Origin: Pithys albifrons albifrons
Lineage: Eukaryota; Chordata; Aves; Passeriformes; Thamnophilidae
DNA length: 64,000 bases
Assembly: GCF_047495875.1 (NCBI RefSeq)
Contig: NC_092475.1
Location: 9,638,501 to 9,702,500 of the forward strand
Direction: 5' to 3'
Shown: positions 34,065 to 45,600 of the stretch, in pieces
How positions within the stretch are numbered: the first letter of the stretch is position 1
Layout of the letters: each line of letters begins with the position of its first letter
Position numbers and translations under genes: made by a program
The notes under the pieces: model-generated
The model's database searches: none
Told to the model about the DNA's origin: nothing
Seen by the model: only the letters and a program-made list of their open reading frames with translations

Positions 34065-37000
34065 GTGAATGTGCTAAGGAAACAGCAGGAGCCAGACAGT
34101 GTGGTGGGGAAAGAGCTTCTTCCGCTTCAAGGAGCCTAAAATTCTCCTTGCTTCCATTAACCATCCCTCCCTTCCCCATGTGGGCTCTCTGCTCAGGTGC
34201 CCTGCACCCAAGCAAGCCCAGGCATCACTCCAAAGGATATTTTTCTCCGTCAGGCTCTGCAGGATGTCCACGGTGTTTGTCTGGAACTGCACCAGTGCCT
34301 CGCACTCACATGGGCTGCGGATCTCTGTCTCCCCTTTGCCTTCCTCTGGGATATGGGGGTTTGGCTGCAGTCAGAGCCATGACCCCATGGTGCCTCTACA
34401 GGTCTCCCTTGCTTTTGTGCAACTCCCTTGTCCCTCTAGCCACCCACCAGGACTGGACCTGATCCTTATGGCTCTCCCCACTGTTTTGTCCTTTTTCATT
34501 CTCTCTCTTTTTGCTGGCCTGCATCCCTGCTAGCCCAGCAAGCCCTTTTCCAGGCATCCCATCAGGTATCCTGCAGATACCTGTCACAGATATGGTCACA
34601 GTGTACCAAGGATAGCCAGCTTTACTTTGCCTTCAAGCTGGAGTGGCAGGGGGCATGTTGACTCCATATCTACAGCCTTGTGCAGGTCTCAAGGACACTG
34701 GGGAGCCCCAGCCTGTCCCACAGCTGAAAAATCCTCACAGTAACCCACTGGGATCCTCCTGCATCCAGCACAGAAGCAGAGATCTAGAACAAGGCCATCT
34801 TTGAAGCTGGGGCATCCCCTAGGGCAGGGTGCCACCCCAACTTCTGCCCATGCAATGGCACAGAGGTGGCTGCTCACATTAACAATTTTGAATTAACCCC
34901 TACTTTTGAATTAATCCCCCCAGCTCCATCCCTTCTTCCAAAACCCTCCCTGAGACTCACCTCTATGCCCAGAACTGCCTGGTGAGATCCAGAAACAGGC
35001 TAGGATCACACCAGCCCAACTCAGCCTGGGGATACTTGACACAGAGTGCCAGGCACACAAATCACCCCACTGGCTTTCTGGGTACAGGAGGGCCTCCCCT
35101 GGTTTGGGGCCAAGTCCCCTGGTGTTCCCAGGAGCACCCACCTGGGCAGATGTTCAGTGAGAAATTCTCCACAAGGTGAGTCATGGTGGTGAAGTCTGCT
35201 GAGTAGGAGAAGTGCTGCTCCACCGGCTCGGAGGCGATTGCTCTCAGCTCCTCTTCCACGGCCTTTCCGACACCCACAGCAAACATGACGATCCCTGCAT
35301 GGTAAGGACAGATCCTGAGCACTGTGCTGGCCACCCCACATCAAGCAGCCCCAAGCCCAGAAGAAGCACAGCCAAGGATGCAGGATTTTCTCTGGGCTTC
35401 CCAATTACACAGCAGGAATTCAGGAAACAAGGGAAGGAGCACAGCAGCACTGTGCTGGTGCAGGCTGCAGCATGAAAGATGCTGCTCAGAGCATCCTGTA
35501 ACCACAGCCAAGCACATCTGCCCCTGTGGACCTAGGGCTGCAGCCTCTCCCCAAGACAGCCACCCTGATGAACCCTCCCAAGATGCCCAAGGCACTGTGA
35601 CTTGGGGTTCCCCAGCCCTCCACACCTGACTCCTTTGCTCTCCTGGCCCATTCGGAGATGTCATCCTGGGAACGTCCATCTGTGAAGACGAGCCCAATTC
35701 TGGGGATGTTGTGGGAGAGAGGCCTGGCACCTTCCAGCTCGGAAAAGCTGTGCTCCACCATGTGTTTCAGGGCAAGGCCTGTCATGGTGCCTTTCTCCAT
35801 GTACTCCACATCCATCACTGCCTTCTTGATCTCATCCGCACTGTGGTACTTGTTGAGGGGGAACTCAGTGCGGACACGGCTGGAGTACTGCACCAGTCCC
35901 ACCCGTGTGCCATGGGGGGACACATCCAGCAGGTCCACAATGCGGTTCACAAACTGCTTCACCAGCTCAAAGTTCTGCGGCCGAACACTCTTGGAGCCAT
36001 CAATCACCATCACCAGGTCGACGTGCCCAGCTCCACACTCTACAAGCACAGTGGGGAGGTGAGAGGGGACCAGCCTGGCCATGGGCACTGTCAGAGTGAA
36101 GATGTCTGGGACTGGGGCAGAGCTTCTGGGCTTCAGGACACTGTGGGAACCCCCTAGAACCGCAGCTGGGAAGTGGGGCAAAGCATGCCCCAGGCACTCA
36201 GCCCTAAAACCTCCACTAACACTTCAACACCCTCTGAAAGTCTTTCCTAGGTCTCCCTTTTCCTGAACTTTTCCTCAAAGCTGTTGCATCTTCTGAGCAG
36301 TATCTCTGAGGACACAAGCATCCATCCCTGCAGCCGCCAGTGTGCTCCCCTGAGTACAGCCAGCTCTCCATCTTCATCCAACCTAGCTCAAAGTCCCACT
36401 AAGAGCCCCCCAGCCCTGTTTCAGCTGAGGCCTCACCAGAAACACAGAGCCCAGATGAGGAGAATGCCAAGAGCCATGTCCCAGTACTCACTGCTGCACG
36501 TCTTCCCATCAGCCTGCAGCTGCTGGCCCTCGGGGCACATGCAGCGGTAGGAACCCTTCGTGCTCACACACTTGAACTCGCAGCCATGATCCACTCCATT
36601 GCAAAGGTCAGTGGCTGGAAAATAAGCCAAGGTCATGGGGTTATCCCCATTCACATGGGGTGGTCTAGGAACAGCCCTTCCCTTGGGGACAGGCAGAACC
36701 TAAAGGCATCTGCAACACACACTGCTTTTGCCATGTACCATGCTGGAACCTACCCCTGCAGGACTTGCTGTCAGGCTGGAGCGTGTACCCGCTGTGGCAG
36801 CGGCAGTAGTGCCCATTGGGAATGCTCACACACTCGTGCTGGCAGCTGTGGTTTCCGAAGCTGCAGTAATCAATCACTGGTGCGAGAAGAAGTGATGGCA
36901 GAAAGTGAAAGACAAGAGGAGAGGGAGAATGAGAAGCAAAGAAAGACGGGACAAGGAGGGAGACCATCACTTACTAGTGCAGCTCCTCTTGTTCTGGCTG

Positions 37001-39657
37001 AGGTAGTAACCCGGCCGGCAGCGGCACGAGTATGACCCCCGAACGCTGACGCACTGGTGCTGACAGCCGTGTCTCCCATCTGCACAGGCATCGATGGCTG
37101 TGGGGGAACAGGACACCCATCACCCTCCTGTCCCAGCCTCCCTGGGGCAGCAGAGCAGGGATTGCTCCAGGACTTCAAAGCAGCTCCCAACACCATGAGA
37201 CAAAAAGTTCTGGTGTGGTGGCCAGGCCAACGAACATGGCTTTGCACTAAAATACAAATCAAAACACTGTGCCCTTCAGTGGTGGGACGTGCACCCTCTG
37301 GCATGCCCTGCCTGGATCCCCTCAGGTAACAGGCAGCCGGTTGTGCCCACATGAGCCTCAAGTGTCCCATCCCACAGAGGTGTCCAGGATTTAGCAATGC
37401 TGAATGTCTGCAGTCATTACAGACCCGGGAGGCAGAGGGCCCTGTGAACAGAGCATCCAGTCTGCTGATGGCCTTCATGCATCTGCTGCTGTGTCCCAGC
37501 TTCCCTCCATGGGACCTATAATTTCAAGCTCCCTATGAGAGTTCAAATAATAAAAAATATTTTTACGGGAACAGGTCTTTCCGTCCACATTGAGCCTGTA
37601 GCCGGGGTTGCACTCGCAGTAGAAGGAGCCGGGGGTGCTGACGCAGCTGTGCTGGCAGCCATGCTCCTGCTCCACACACATGTCCACCCCTGCAACACAG
37701 AACAGGCATCAGAGTGGCCCATGGGCACACTGGGCACACAGGGACCCCAGCTTTGGCATATGTCCTGTCCCTGCAGCAGAAGCCACTGGGATGACCACCA
37801 CAGTCCCAGCCCTGCCAGCCCATGCTCAACCACTGGTTTCCAGTGCACAGACATGGTCACTGTGCAGTGCCCTGTCCCAGCACCTACTGGAGAGGTTGCT
37901 TCCCTGCCCACACTGCTCCTAGCATGGGCAGCCACCCCAAACACCCCTCAGAAGGTCATCTCTAGCCTGAGTAAGGAGCAGACACCAGGGCCACCCTTGC
38001 CACTCAACATCAGTAGCTCTCACCCACCACAAAGCTTGTCCTGGAACTGCTTTCCAAACTGCTGGATGAGCTCAAAGGACTCCACCAGGAAGACGTGCTC
38101 CTCCAGCGGCGGCGAGGCCATGGCCCGCAGCGAGTTCATGTCTGCCCGCTGGATGCCCACAGCATAGATCTCAATGCCAGCATTCCGGGCCTGGGTGGCC
38201 ACCTCAGTGACACGATCCTGGGGTCGTCCATCCGTCACGATGATGGCAATGCGCGGGATCTTCTTGTGTGGAGGGCGTGCACCCTCCTGCGTGGTGAAGG
38301 CCACGTTCATGACATACTGGATGGCCAGCCCTGTCATGGTGCCCTGGGCCAGCGGGATGATGCTGTTGATGGCTTTCTCCATGTCTGCCCACGTGAAGAA
38401 GGTCTTGAGGGAGAAGATGTTCTGCACCTGGCTGGAGTACTGGATCACCCCCACCCGTGTGGCGTTGGGGCCCACGTCCAGGTTGCTGATGATGTCTATC
38501 ATGAACCGCCGCATGGTCTCAAACTCAAAGGGGCGAACGCTGCGGGAGCTGTCAATCACAAACACGATGTCCAGGGGGCCTGTCCTGCACTTCAGGGCTG
38601 GAAGGGGGCAAAGAGGTGGTTCAGCCTCGTGGTCGTCTGAAGGGAGCAGGTATGGGAGCAAAGACATCCCTGCTGGGTTGCTCAGCTGGGGATAGACAGA
38701 GCAGATCTGGGTAGTCCCCACAAACCAGCACCTTCCCATTGCCCAGTGAAGTCTTGGAAGGTGCCAGTAGAGCAGGGCTAACAGGCTGGGGAGATATGCC
38801 CTGGCTGTGGGTTGTTGTGGTTGCGATTTTTAAGGCCAGAAAATGAGACAGTGAGAAACAAAGCTAAGGGCACACACATGGTGGGGACTGAGCCAAAGAG
38901 CCTCTCTTGGACACAAGGATGCTACTTCCAATGCAAACTGGGAGAGTGTTTAGCAAGTGAAATGCCAGTGAACATATTTTGCTTGGCTTGTGTGCACCCA
39001 AGCCTTGGAGAATTTGGCACCAATGGCAAGCAAACACTTTGAGTCCCCTTGGGATAATGCCCAGACCTGAGCTGTCATCTCAGCTGCTCCAAAGGTCTCT
39101 GAGACATACCCACTCCTTTCTCCATTTGGTGCCTTCCCTGTTTTTAAACTGAAATTGATTTAGATCCTTCTGCCTTGGAAGAAAAGAGGCTGGTATCCCT
39201 GGGTTTGTTTTGTCCCCCCCACACTGAAGACTCATAAGAGGAGGGGGTTCCCCCTCAAGCCAGTGCCTCCTGTCAAGGTTGCAGCCCATGGGGAGGAGGG
39301 TCACAAGCCCTGAGCTGGGCTGTGTCAAAGCTGGGGATATGCCCAGAGTAAGTGGAACCCGACCCACCATGCTGGGGCCAGGCTTGTGATCCCACACCCT
39401 GGCGTAGCGCTGGGAAGTGTGGATCCTATGAATGGGGGGATCCTCTATCCTCCTGGGAATGCCTCCACAGAAGAGGCATCATGTCCCTCCCCACCTCACA
39501 CAGTGAGCTGTTGTCCAAAGGCTCCACTGCCCTGATGCTTTTGCTCTCCTCCCCTCCAGGTGCTCCCCACCAGGTGGGGCTCACCTGCAGGTTTTGGTCT
39601 GGCTTCCAGCGTTGTCAGAAGCAGGAGGAGAGGGGCAACAAGCAGGAGCTTCATCAT
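34006..39657 (-). CDS. MATN4: matrilin-4, extracellular matrix adaptor protein
   Basis: Ten coding exons with matching phases give 621 residues, against 622 in human. Order: signal peptide (1-about 19), von Willebrand A domain 1 (about 28-214, MIDAS DSSRS at 40-44), four EGF-like domains of 41 residues each on 123-base phase-1 exons (about 215-379), von Willebrand A domain 2 (about 379-568, MIDAS DGSKS), a linker with CEC cysteines for interchain disulfides, and a C-terminal coiled coil ending [11 protein letters not shown]. Matrilins form coiled-coil oligomers that link collagen fibrils and proteoglycans outside the cell. The last intron is AT-AC. Two further in-frame ATGs exist (39675 and 39654); 39657 was chosen because the signal peptide starts there. 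The C terminus matches mammalian MATN4 better than MATN1-3, and RBPJL lies head-to-head upstream as in mammals. Confidence 0.96.
34065..34240 (-). other. MATN4: U12-type AT-AC intron in MATN4
   Basis: The intron starts ATATCCTT, an exact U12 5' splice site. Near its 3' end it has a branch-like TTCCTTAGC and it ends ...CATTCAC, so the termini are AT-AC. Using them restores a continuous coiled coil ([16 protein letters not shown]) that aligns without gaps to mammalian MATN4. No GT-AG alternative preserves this frame. Matrilin genes are known for a minor-class intron here. The intron is 176 bases long. Confidence 0.88.
34241..34345 (-). CDS. MATN4: MATN4 exon 9 (linker, CEC cysteines, coiled-coil start)
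   Basis: The acceptor CCCCCATATCCCAG gives a linker aligning in length with the mammalian MATN4 linker, followed by [16 protein letters not shown] and the first coiled-coil heptads. It ends in phase 1 at a U12-type donor, AAAA|ATATCCTT. An alternative acceptor nine residues downstream lacks a pyrimidine tract and was not chosen. Confidence 0.88.
34346..35141 (-). other. MATN4 intron 8
   Basis: A GT-AG intron of 796 bases between vWA2 and the linker exon. No additional coding exon is needed, since the linker length already matches mammals. Confidence 0.8.
35142..35294 (-). CDS. MATN4: MATN4 exon 8 (vWA domain 2, second part)
   Basis: 153 bases encode [16 protein letters not shown] through NICP, the C-terminal strands and helix of vWA2 and the closing cysteine. 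The acceptor is ACCATGCAG and the donor CCAG|GTGGGT. Confidence 0.92.
35626..36039 (-). CDS. MATN4: MATN4 exon 7 (vWA domain 2, first part)
   Basis: 414 bases encode the MIDAS DGSKS, the GTMTG Thr and the FTDGRSQDD strand of the second A domain. The second A domain is split by an intron, unlike the first. The donor is TCAG|GTGTGG. Confidence 0.92.
36492..36614 (-). CDS. MATN4: MATN4 exon 6 (EGF-like 4)
   Basis: 123 bases, phase 1-1, with [17 protein letters not shown]. The donor is AGCA|GTGAGT. It is the most divergent of the four repeats, with Phe-Lys in place of Gln-His. Confidence 0.9.
36754..36876 (-). CDS. MATN4: MATN4 exon 5 (EGF-like 3)
   Basis: 123 bases, phase 1-1, with [17 protein letters not shown]. 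The acceptor ends CGCACCAG and the donor is AGGG|GTAGGT. Confidence 0.9.
36975..37097 (-). CDS. MATN4: MATN4 exon 4 (EGF-like 2)
   Basis: 123 bases, phase 1-1, with [17 protein letters not shown]. The acceptor is TTCCCCCACAG and the donor ACTA|GTAAGTG. Confidence 0.9.
37567..37689 (-). CDS. MATN4: MATN4 exon 3 (EGF-like 1)
   Basis: A 123-base symmetric phase-1 exon with six cysteines in EGF spacing ([17 protein letters not shown]). The donor GTAAAAAT is followed by an unusually A/T-rich intron start. Confidence 0.88.
38028..38597 (-). CDS. MATN4: MATN4 exon 2 (vWA domain 1)
   Basis: This 570-base exon carries the entire first A domain. The metal-site elements are DSSRS, the Thr in GTMTG and the Asp in VTDGRPQD. 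The acceptor is CCCCCTTCCAG and the donor TGTG|GTGGGTGAG. Confidence 0.93.
38598..39584 (-). other. MATN4 intron 1
   Basis: A GT-AG intron of 987 bases between the signal peptide and vWA1 exons. I see no embedded exon or repeat. The introns at 35295-35625, 36040-36491, 37098-37566 and 37690-38027 (about 330-470 bases each) are likewise plain. Confidence 0.8.
39585..39657 (-). CDS. MATN4: MATN4 coding exon 1 (signal peptide)
   Basis: It encodes [19 protein letters not shown] and a few more residues, with the donor GCAG|GTGAGC in phase 1. An acceptor (CTCCTCCCTGCAG) at 39699 shows that a non-coding exon lies further upstream. Confidence 0.9.
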
Positions 39658-39699
39658 GGCTCTGTGAGACCACATAATTCCAGGGCTGGAAGGACGTGC

Positions 39700-42600
39700 T
39701 GCAGGGAGGAGACAATGTGCAATCAGTGCAGAAGATGGGTTGGGCAACAGGGTGATATCCACCTGCAGTGGGTGTTCCTAGGCACTGCCAAATACCCTAA
39801 GCAGAAGTTTCAACAGATCCATCTCCAAAATTCTCTGAACCCACGTGGGATCTTTCCCATTCAAGGACTGGCAGTCTCAGCACAGCTCAATTTCATTACA
39901 GTAGCACTGCTCTGACAAAGGCTCTGATTTTCTGTTCTGGGTGGAGCTGGCCATTGGACAAGCCATATTTTCACTTGCAAACCAGGCAGATGGAATGTTC
40001 AGCTTTTTCCCTGACTGTGTGACTGCTCTCCTCAGCCAGTGGAGAGTGGGAAAGCTGCACCCAGGGACACAGAGAACCAGCCCTTCTGACACTCCCTCTG
40101 CACGGGAATAGAAGCCCCCAGATGAAACACCGTCACAGACAAAACCCACAAAGAAAACTCTCAAAGTCACTGGAAATATCATTTTTTCCAGGAAGTTCCA
40201 TTAAATTTAGTCTCTGTCTGTTTCCAAATTCCCTTTGGAGAGCAGAAGCCTCCACAGGCAGAGGGTGTAAGGGTGCCTGTGCAGGTGGGCTTGCACTTGT
40301 TCCTGCAGGCAGGTGCTGGCTGAAGCACTGCTGCTCTCCTTCACATCACCTCGGGCTGCTCACCACTCTGTCACCAGTGCTCTGCAGCTCTCCCTGTCCT
40401 GCTGGCTTTTCAAGGAATGCCCTGAACCTCGACAGTTTTTTCATGCCTTTAAGGGGGGATGATTGGGAAAAAAGATATTTAAACTGGTTACGCAAAATGT
40501 CAGTTTGTCACTTCTCTCCCTCTCTGCCCTGCCTCTGTGTTGCCTTGCCTTGCTTTTCCCTCCTTTGCCTGGCACCTGTAGAAACATGGATTTATTTTGT
40601 TTATTTTTATTCCAGCTCTGGATGGAAACCCAAGGTGCTGGGGATGGAAATGCCACAGATAATGCAACTTTCCAGAGAAGACATGCAGTGCCAGGACTGA
40701 TCACAGACACTGGAAGGCTGCTTTAAAAAAAAAAAAAGCACACAGAAATTCATTTTATCAGTAGTTATCAGCTGATATTTATTTAGCCCCAGGAGGTCTC
40801 AGTAGTAATTCATCACCAGGGTTGCTGTTTAATTGCTCAGGGGTTACGTGCAGCCCTGAACACCATGTCTTTGATAGCAGGAACATTGATAATAGGTTTC
40901 ACAGCTGCATCTTAAAACTGTCTCCAGACTCAATGTTCACACCTGGAAAACTCTATTGAAGAATGAGAAGGACAGAAAAGGGTGACGAGAAGAAACTGGG
41001 ATCCAGAATACCAGTCTCAAAGTGAGAGATGTGGCCTTTCCCCGGAGGTGAGCAGCCCACCAGCCCAAGCCACAGCGACTCCGCAGTGGCATCAGGAGCT
41101 CCTGCAGAACCATGCAGGAAGGGCCAGTGGGATCACTCTGGGTAGGGGTGGCAGCCTGGCAGGTGTTTTCTAGGAAGCCATGAGACCCTGGTGAGCACTG
41201 CTCTGCAGTCTGGAGTGGTCAGGTGCCTGTGTCCCCTCACAAGAGCACCATGTGCAAGCAGAGAGGCACAGTCTCTGCTATCCCAGCCTCATTTTCCTAT
41301 TTATTTAGCAGATTATTTTTTCCAGTGCTGCTTCTTTCCTGGGAGAAAGCATTCACTAACCACAAAATATTTTTCGGACAGCTTTGCCACCTCTTAACAT
41401 TTCTCCAGCTTTCTGCTCTCTACACCTCCCTGCAATGGCAGGCTGGTAAGGAGCCTGTCTCGCAGCATCCACACAGCTTCAAAGCCAGCCCAGAGAGAGG
41501 AATGAGCTGTCTGGCCAGGAACCAAGAAGGAGAAAACCAGTTCAAGACTGATCTATTTTTAACAGCATCTCAGCTTTGGATGAAGTCTTGGCACTCCCCG
41601 CGAGAGGAAGGGCTGATGCTGCCTGGACAGGGCAGGGCATGGCAGCTCAGCTGTACATCCAGAACCAGTCTTGGCAGTAGCACGTAGGCTGGGACAGTGT
41701 CCTGGTCCCTGATTCAACATAGCACCCAGTCCTGGCCCAGCAGCAAGGCTGGTGGGGACAGGGAAGCAAAGGTGATGGGACAGATGCCCCCCAGTATCTC
41801 TCCCACCATTCTGCACTGGGCAACATGCCTGCTCACTCCCCTGGGACTGGCAGCACAGAGGCCGACTTGTATCCCCATGGAGGGGCTCTCTGCATCCTGA
41901 GGACTCCAACACCACCTCCCTGAACCCCCTGCTATTATGCAGGAGTGGGAGGGAGATGGGTGGGAAGCGACCGGCTGGCAGGCAGGTGTTGCGAGGGAAG
42001 GCAAACACGGCACTGGCTGCAACATCAGAGACCTTGAGATAACACTGAGCTATAAAGGAAAGAAAGTCTGTCCAGGCGGGGAGAGTGCTGCTGGCTGGGC
42101 TTGCTCAGCTGAACCCTGTGGCAGCTGAGCCAAGAGGGACACTTGGACCATCTCCTGACCTTCCTGAGCAACGCATGGGGAAAACCGGTCATCACTTTTC
42201 ACTGTTGAAGGAGATGCTCAGGACATGTCACAAAGAGGGTGACCAAGGGAAGAGCCACATATAAGGACAGAGTGTCAACAATGACCCCGACCTTCTCTTG
42301 ACTCTCCTCGTGACCTTGGTTGAGGACATGGAGATGGATCTCCAGAGACAAACAGGTAAGCCAGCACACCTTCTCATGGCATCTCCCCCGGGCACCTCCA
42401 CCGTCAATGCTGCTCCCCAGGACACTTGCATCCCTCGCTGCTCCACCACTTGTCCGTCTGCTCTCCCTGCCAAGTGCTGAGCCTCGGGAAAAACAGCCGT
42501 TTCGGGTTTCAGCGTGGCCTCCTTGGCAGCTCTCTCCTGACTACAGGTTAATAGAAATGCTCTGAATATTCCCCTTCTAGTTCATCCAGATGGTCGTAGG

Positions 42601-45600
42601 TTGGACCTGGGCACATCCTCCCTTTGGGCAAGCCCAAAGGACAGGGCACAGCAGGGAGCAGGGTGAGGAATGCTGCCAGCTGCCTACCCTGTTTCCTGTT
42701 ATAGAGGAGGAGATGAAGCAGATGGAGAAAGGAGGGGTGAAAGGCTCAGGAGGTGGCAGTGCATTCACAGTAAAGCCCTGGCCATACTGTCATGAGGAGG
42801 AAAGCAGGTTGTGGGACCATGGCTATAGAGTCATGAGACAGCTCTCAGGTACAACCACATGAAAGGTCTCATATATCTGACATCTGGGCACATCAACCTC
42901 TAGCTGAGACTTATGTTTATGACAAAAAAGACAGGACTCCAGACACCTGCCTGGGCTTGGCAGTCCTTTGGCACATTGTGGGAGCAGCAGCATCTCTGCC
43001 CTGACTCCAGACCCTGCAAGAAGCCAGGACAAGGGATCACCAGGTGTTGCAAGGAGTGGGGAACAGCCCAGAGGCTCTCATCCAGCACACTGTTACCCAG
43101 CACAAGCCAAGCTGGAGGGCTGTCTAATGGCACATATTTCTGTGCTGGAAGCTTTGGCCAATGGTAAAGCAGCCCTAGAAAAGATGACACCAAGATTCAC
43201 TCTCCTCACCTGCCTCTCCAAGCACCCCGATTTGCTCTGCAGGGCTCTTTTTGCGAAGACCCAACCAAGCAGTTTTAGGAAGCTGTAATTCAACTCCCAC
43301 ATCAGTGTTATTTGATGAAAGTGTTAAAAATGCTCCAAAATATGCCCTGCTCCTGAGTCCTTGTGCTTAAGACACATGAGTCCTGCCAGGTCAACAGTAG
43401 AAAAACAGCAGGAGCACCCTCAGCCTGGAGGATGAGGAGACAAATTGTCATGTCCTCAGCAGGACAGCAAGTCATCATCCTTCAGGACCATGCCTGAGAG
43501 AAAGGCTGCCCAAAAAGTGCACATGAGACCAAAAGAGGAAGACTGAAGCCTGTCTTGCCCCAGGCACAGGAGACAATGAAGCAACCAGAACTACCTAGAG
43601 AGGTGTAGACAACTTACATCAGCCTGAAAATGCCTCTTGGTGCCAGATTTTGCTGTTGAAACCTTGATGGACTGCTGGTACATTGTTATGTATTTGCAAG
43701 AACTTCAAGCAGTGTAAAAGGATAAGACAGCCTAGGAGCTGGATGCACCCTCTGCTGGAGGGTTGCCCAAAGGTCAGTTTCTTCCAATAAATCTCAGTCA
43801 AAAGGTATTCTCTGCCTGCAGGTGCCCAGCTCTCAGCTGTGCCTCTGCTGCCCATGAGCACTGAATCCATCCTCAAAACTATTTTACAAGCAGCGCCAGC
43901 CTTGCACTTCAACACAGCTCCAGCATCTCAATGCTCATCCCCCACAGCAGCTGGGTGATGAGTGGCAAATCCCACCAGGGGGGACAGCAGTACAGTTTTC
44001 AGAGCAAGGAACAGTCAGGGAGTAGAAGCATGCTGAGACCAGAGAAACAGCATGAATTTCCAGCCCAAAAGGTTTTCCCCCTTTTTGAGGACTGATGTGT
44101 CCTTGGTTCTTCCCAGACACGCATGTGGGAGAACCAGAGCAGACTCTTTCCAGGACATCACAGTATTCTCCAGTTACAACACTATGGCAGCTTTACTGGG
44201 CCAAGTGCCACCTGGAAGGACATGCTGTTTGAAAAACAAAGCTGTATTTCTTGAACAGCACATCAAGGCTCCAAACTCAACAGAAGCAATCAGCAGGAGT
44301 GCTGTAACAGGAAAAGCTTGCTGGATGCAGAAGGGACTTGTCTTTCACTCCCCTTGCTCCCCACAAAAGCCAATTCCCCATTTTATGGGGCCCACTCCTG
44401 AATATTCATAAGGGAGGGTAAGCAGACGGGTTTCTTGTCCAAATCCATTTGCTGGGTGAGTAACAAATGTCTTTAACTCACAGCTCATGGACTCATACAA
44501 GTCCTGACAGGTTTATACTCTTAGATGACATTTGAAATGCCCTTGGGAGGGAAATGCTGGGAGTAGCAACAGACAGAGCATCCCCTTCTAGATGTTCTCC
44601 ACAACAGCACGTGGGGTCTTTCTCTGCCATCAATCTGTCTCTAAAAGACCCCCCAGTGCTCTGCAACTCAGCTGCCGGGAAAGCCTCTTGTCCAGACAGC
44701 TCTGCACTGAAACTGGCTGTACCTGGGCTCCTTCAGCAACAGCTGCCATGAATAAATACCACATTCACTTGCAAATTAAAATGTTAAAGATCTAGCCAAG
44801 AGGAAAACACGGTCAGCCAAATCCCCTTGTTCAACTAATCATGTCAGAGATGGCTTCAGTTTCAGGACTGCTGGTGACATTTCTCTCTTCCTACCTGTCC
44901 CACTCAAGACCTTTAAGCTACACTCGACCCCTGAGCTGCACAACAGGTTAACTCAGCCTTGCTCCTAACTCATATTTTAAGAAAGATCAGAGAGATCTTG
45001 GAATACTTTGATTTTGATTAAGAGACATCAACAGGGGCCATACCCACCTTACTGACTCTCTTTAAAAAGCAATGCTCTTCTGCAAACAGGCCTTTGGAGG
45101 ACAGCTGAGCTGGGCCAAAAGACTTCAAACTTTGGAGGGAAGGATGTCTGGGCCATCCAGAAGCTGAGGCAGCATTCCACTGCCCAAGTTCTTGTTCTGT
45201 GAGGAAGGTGTTAGAGAGCATTTTTTCCCCCAGAAATATGCATGCTTAACCGCAAAGGAAAGAGAAATGGCCCAAATGAGCTCCTGGGCTGGTACAGAGT
45301 TTGTCAGCTGAGGTCCTGATGCAGCAGAGCTGGTACCTCTAAGCAATGAGATTGATTGTTACTAGCAGGACATCTGTCTCCCAAATCTGCCTGGACCACT
45401 ATCCCCAGCTGACCTCCAGCAAGTTTACATGGCACAGACAACCGCAGACACCGCCTGCTATTGCAGCCCCGCAATCATAGATTCATTGCCTGACCTCCTT
45501 CTCTAAATCTTTATATCATATTTCTCACTCTGGAGAGGTGACTCAATGTGTTGGCATAAGAAAACATGCCAGGAGAATATTCTTGTGCCTCTCCCCTTTA

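Noticed and set aside
34241..34330. Alternative MATN4 exon 9 acceptor just upstream of the CEC cysteines
   Set aside because: It keeps the frame but lacks a pyrimidine tract. The acceptor at 34346 has one and restores the mammalian linker length.
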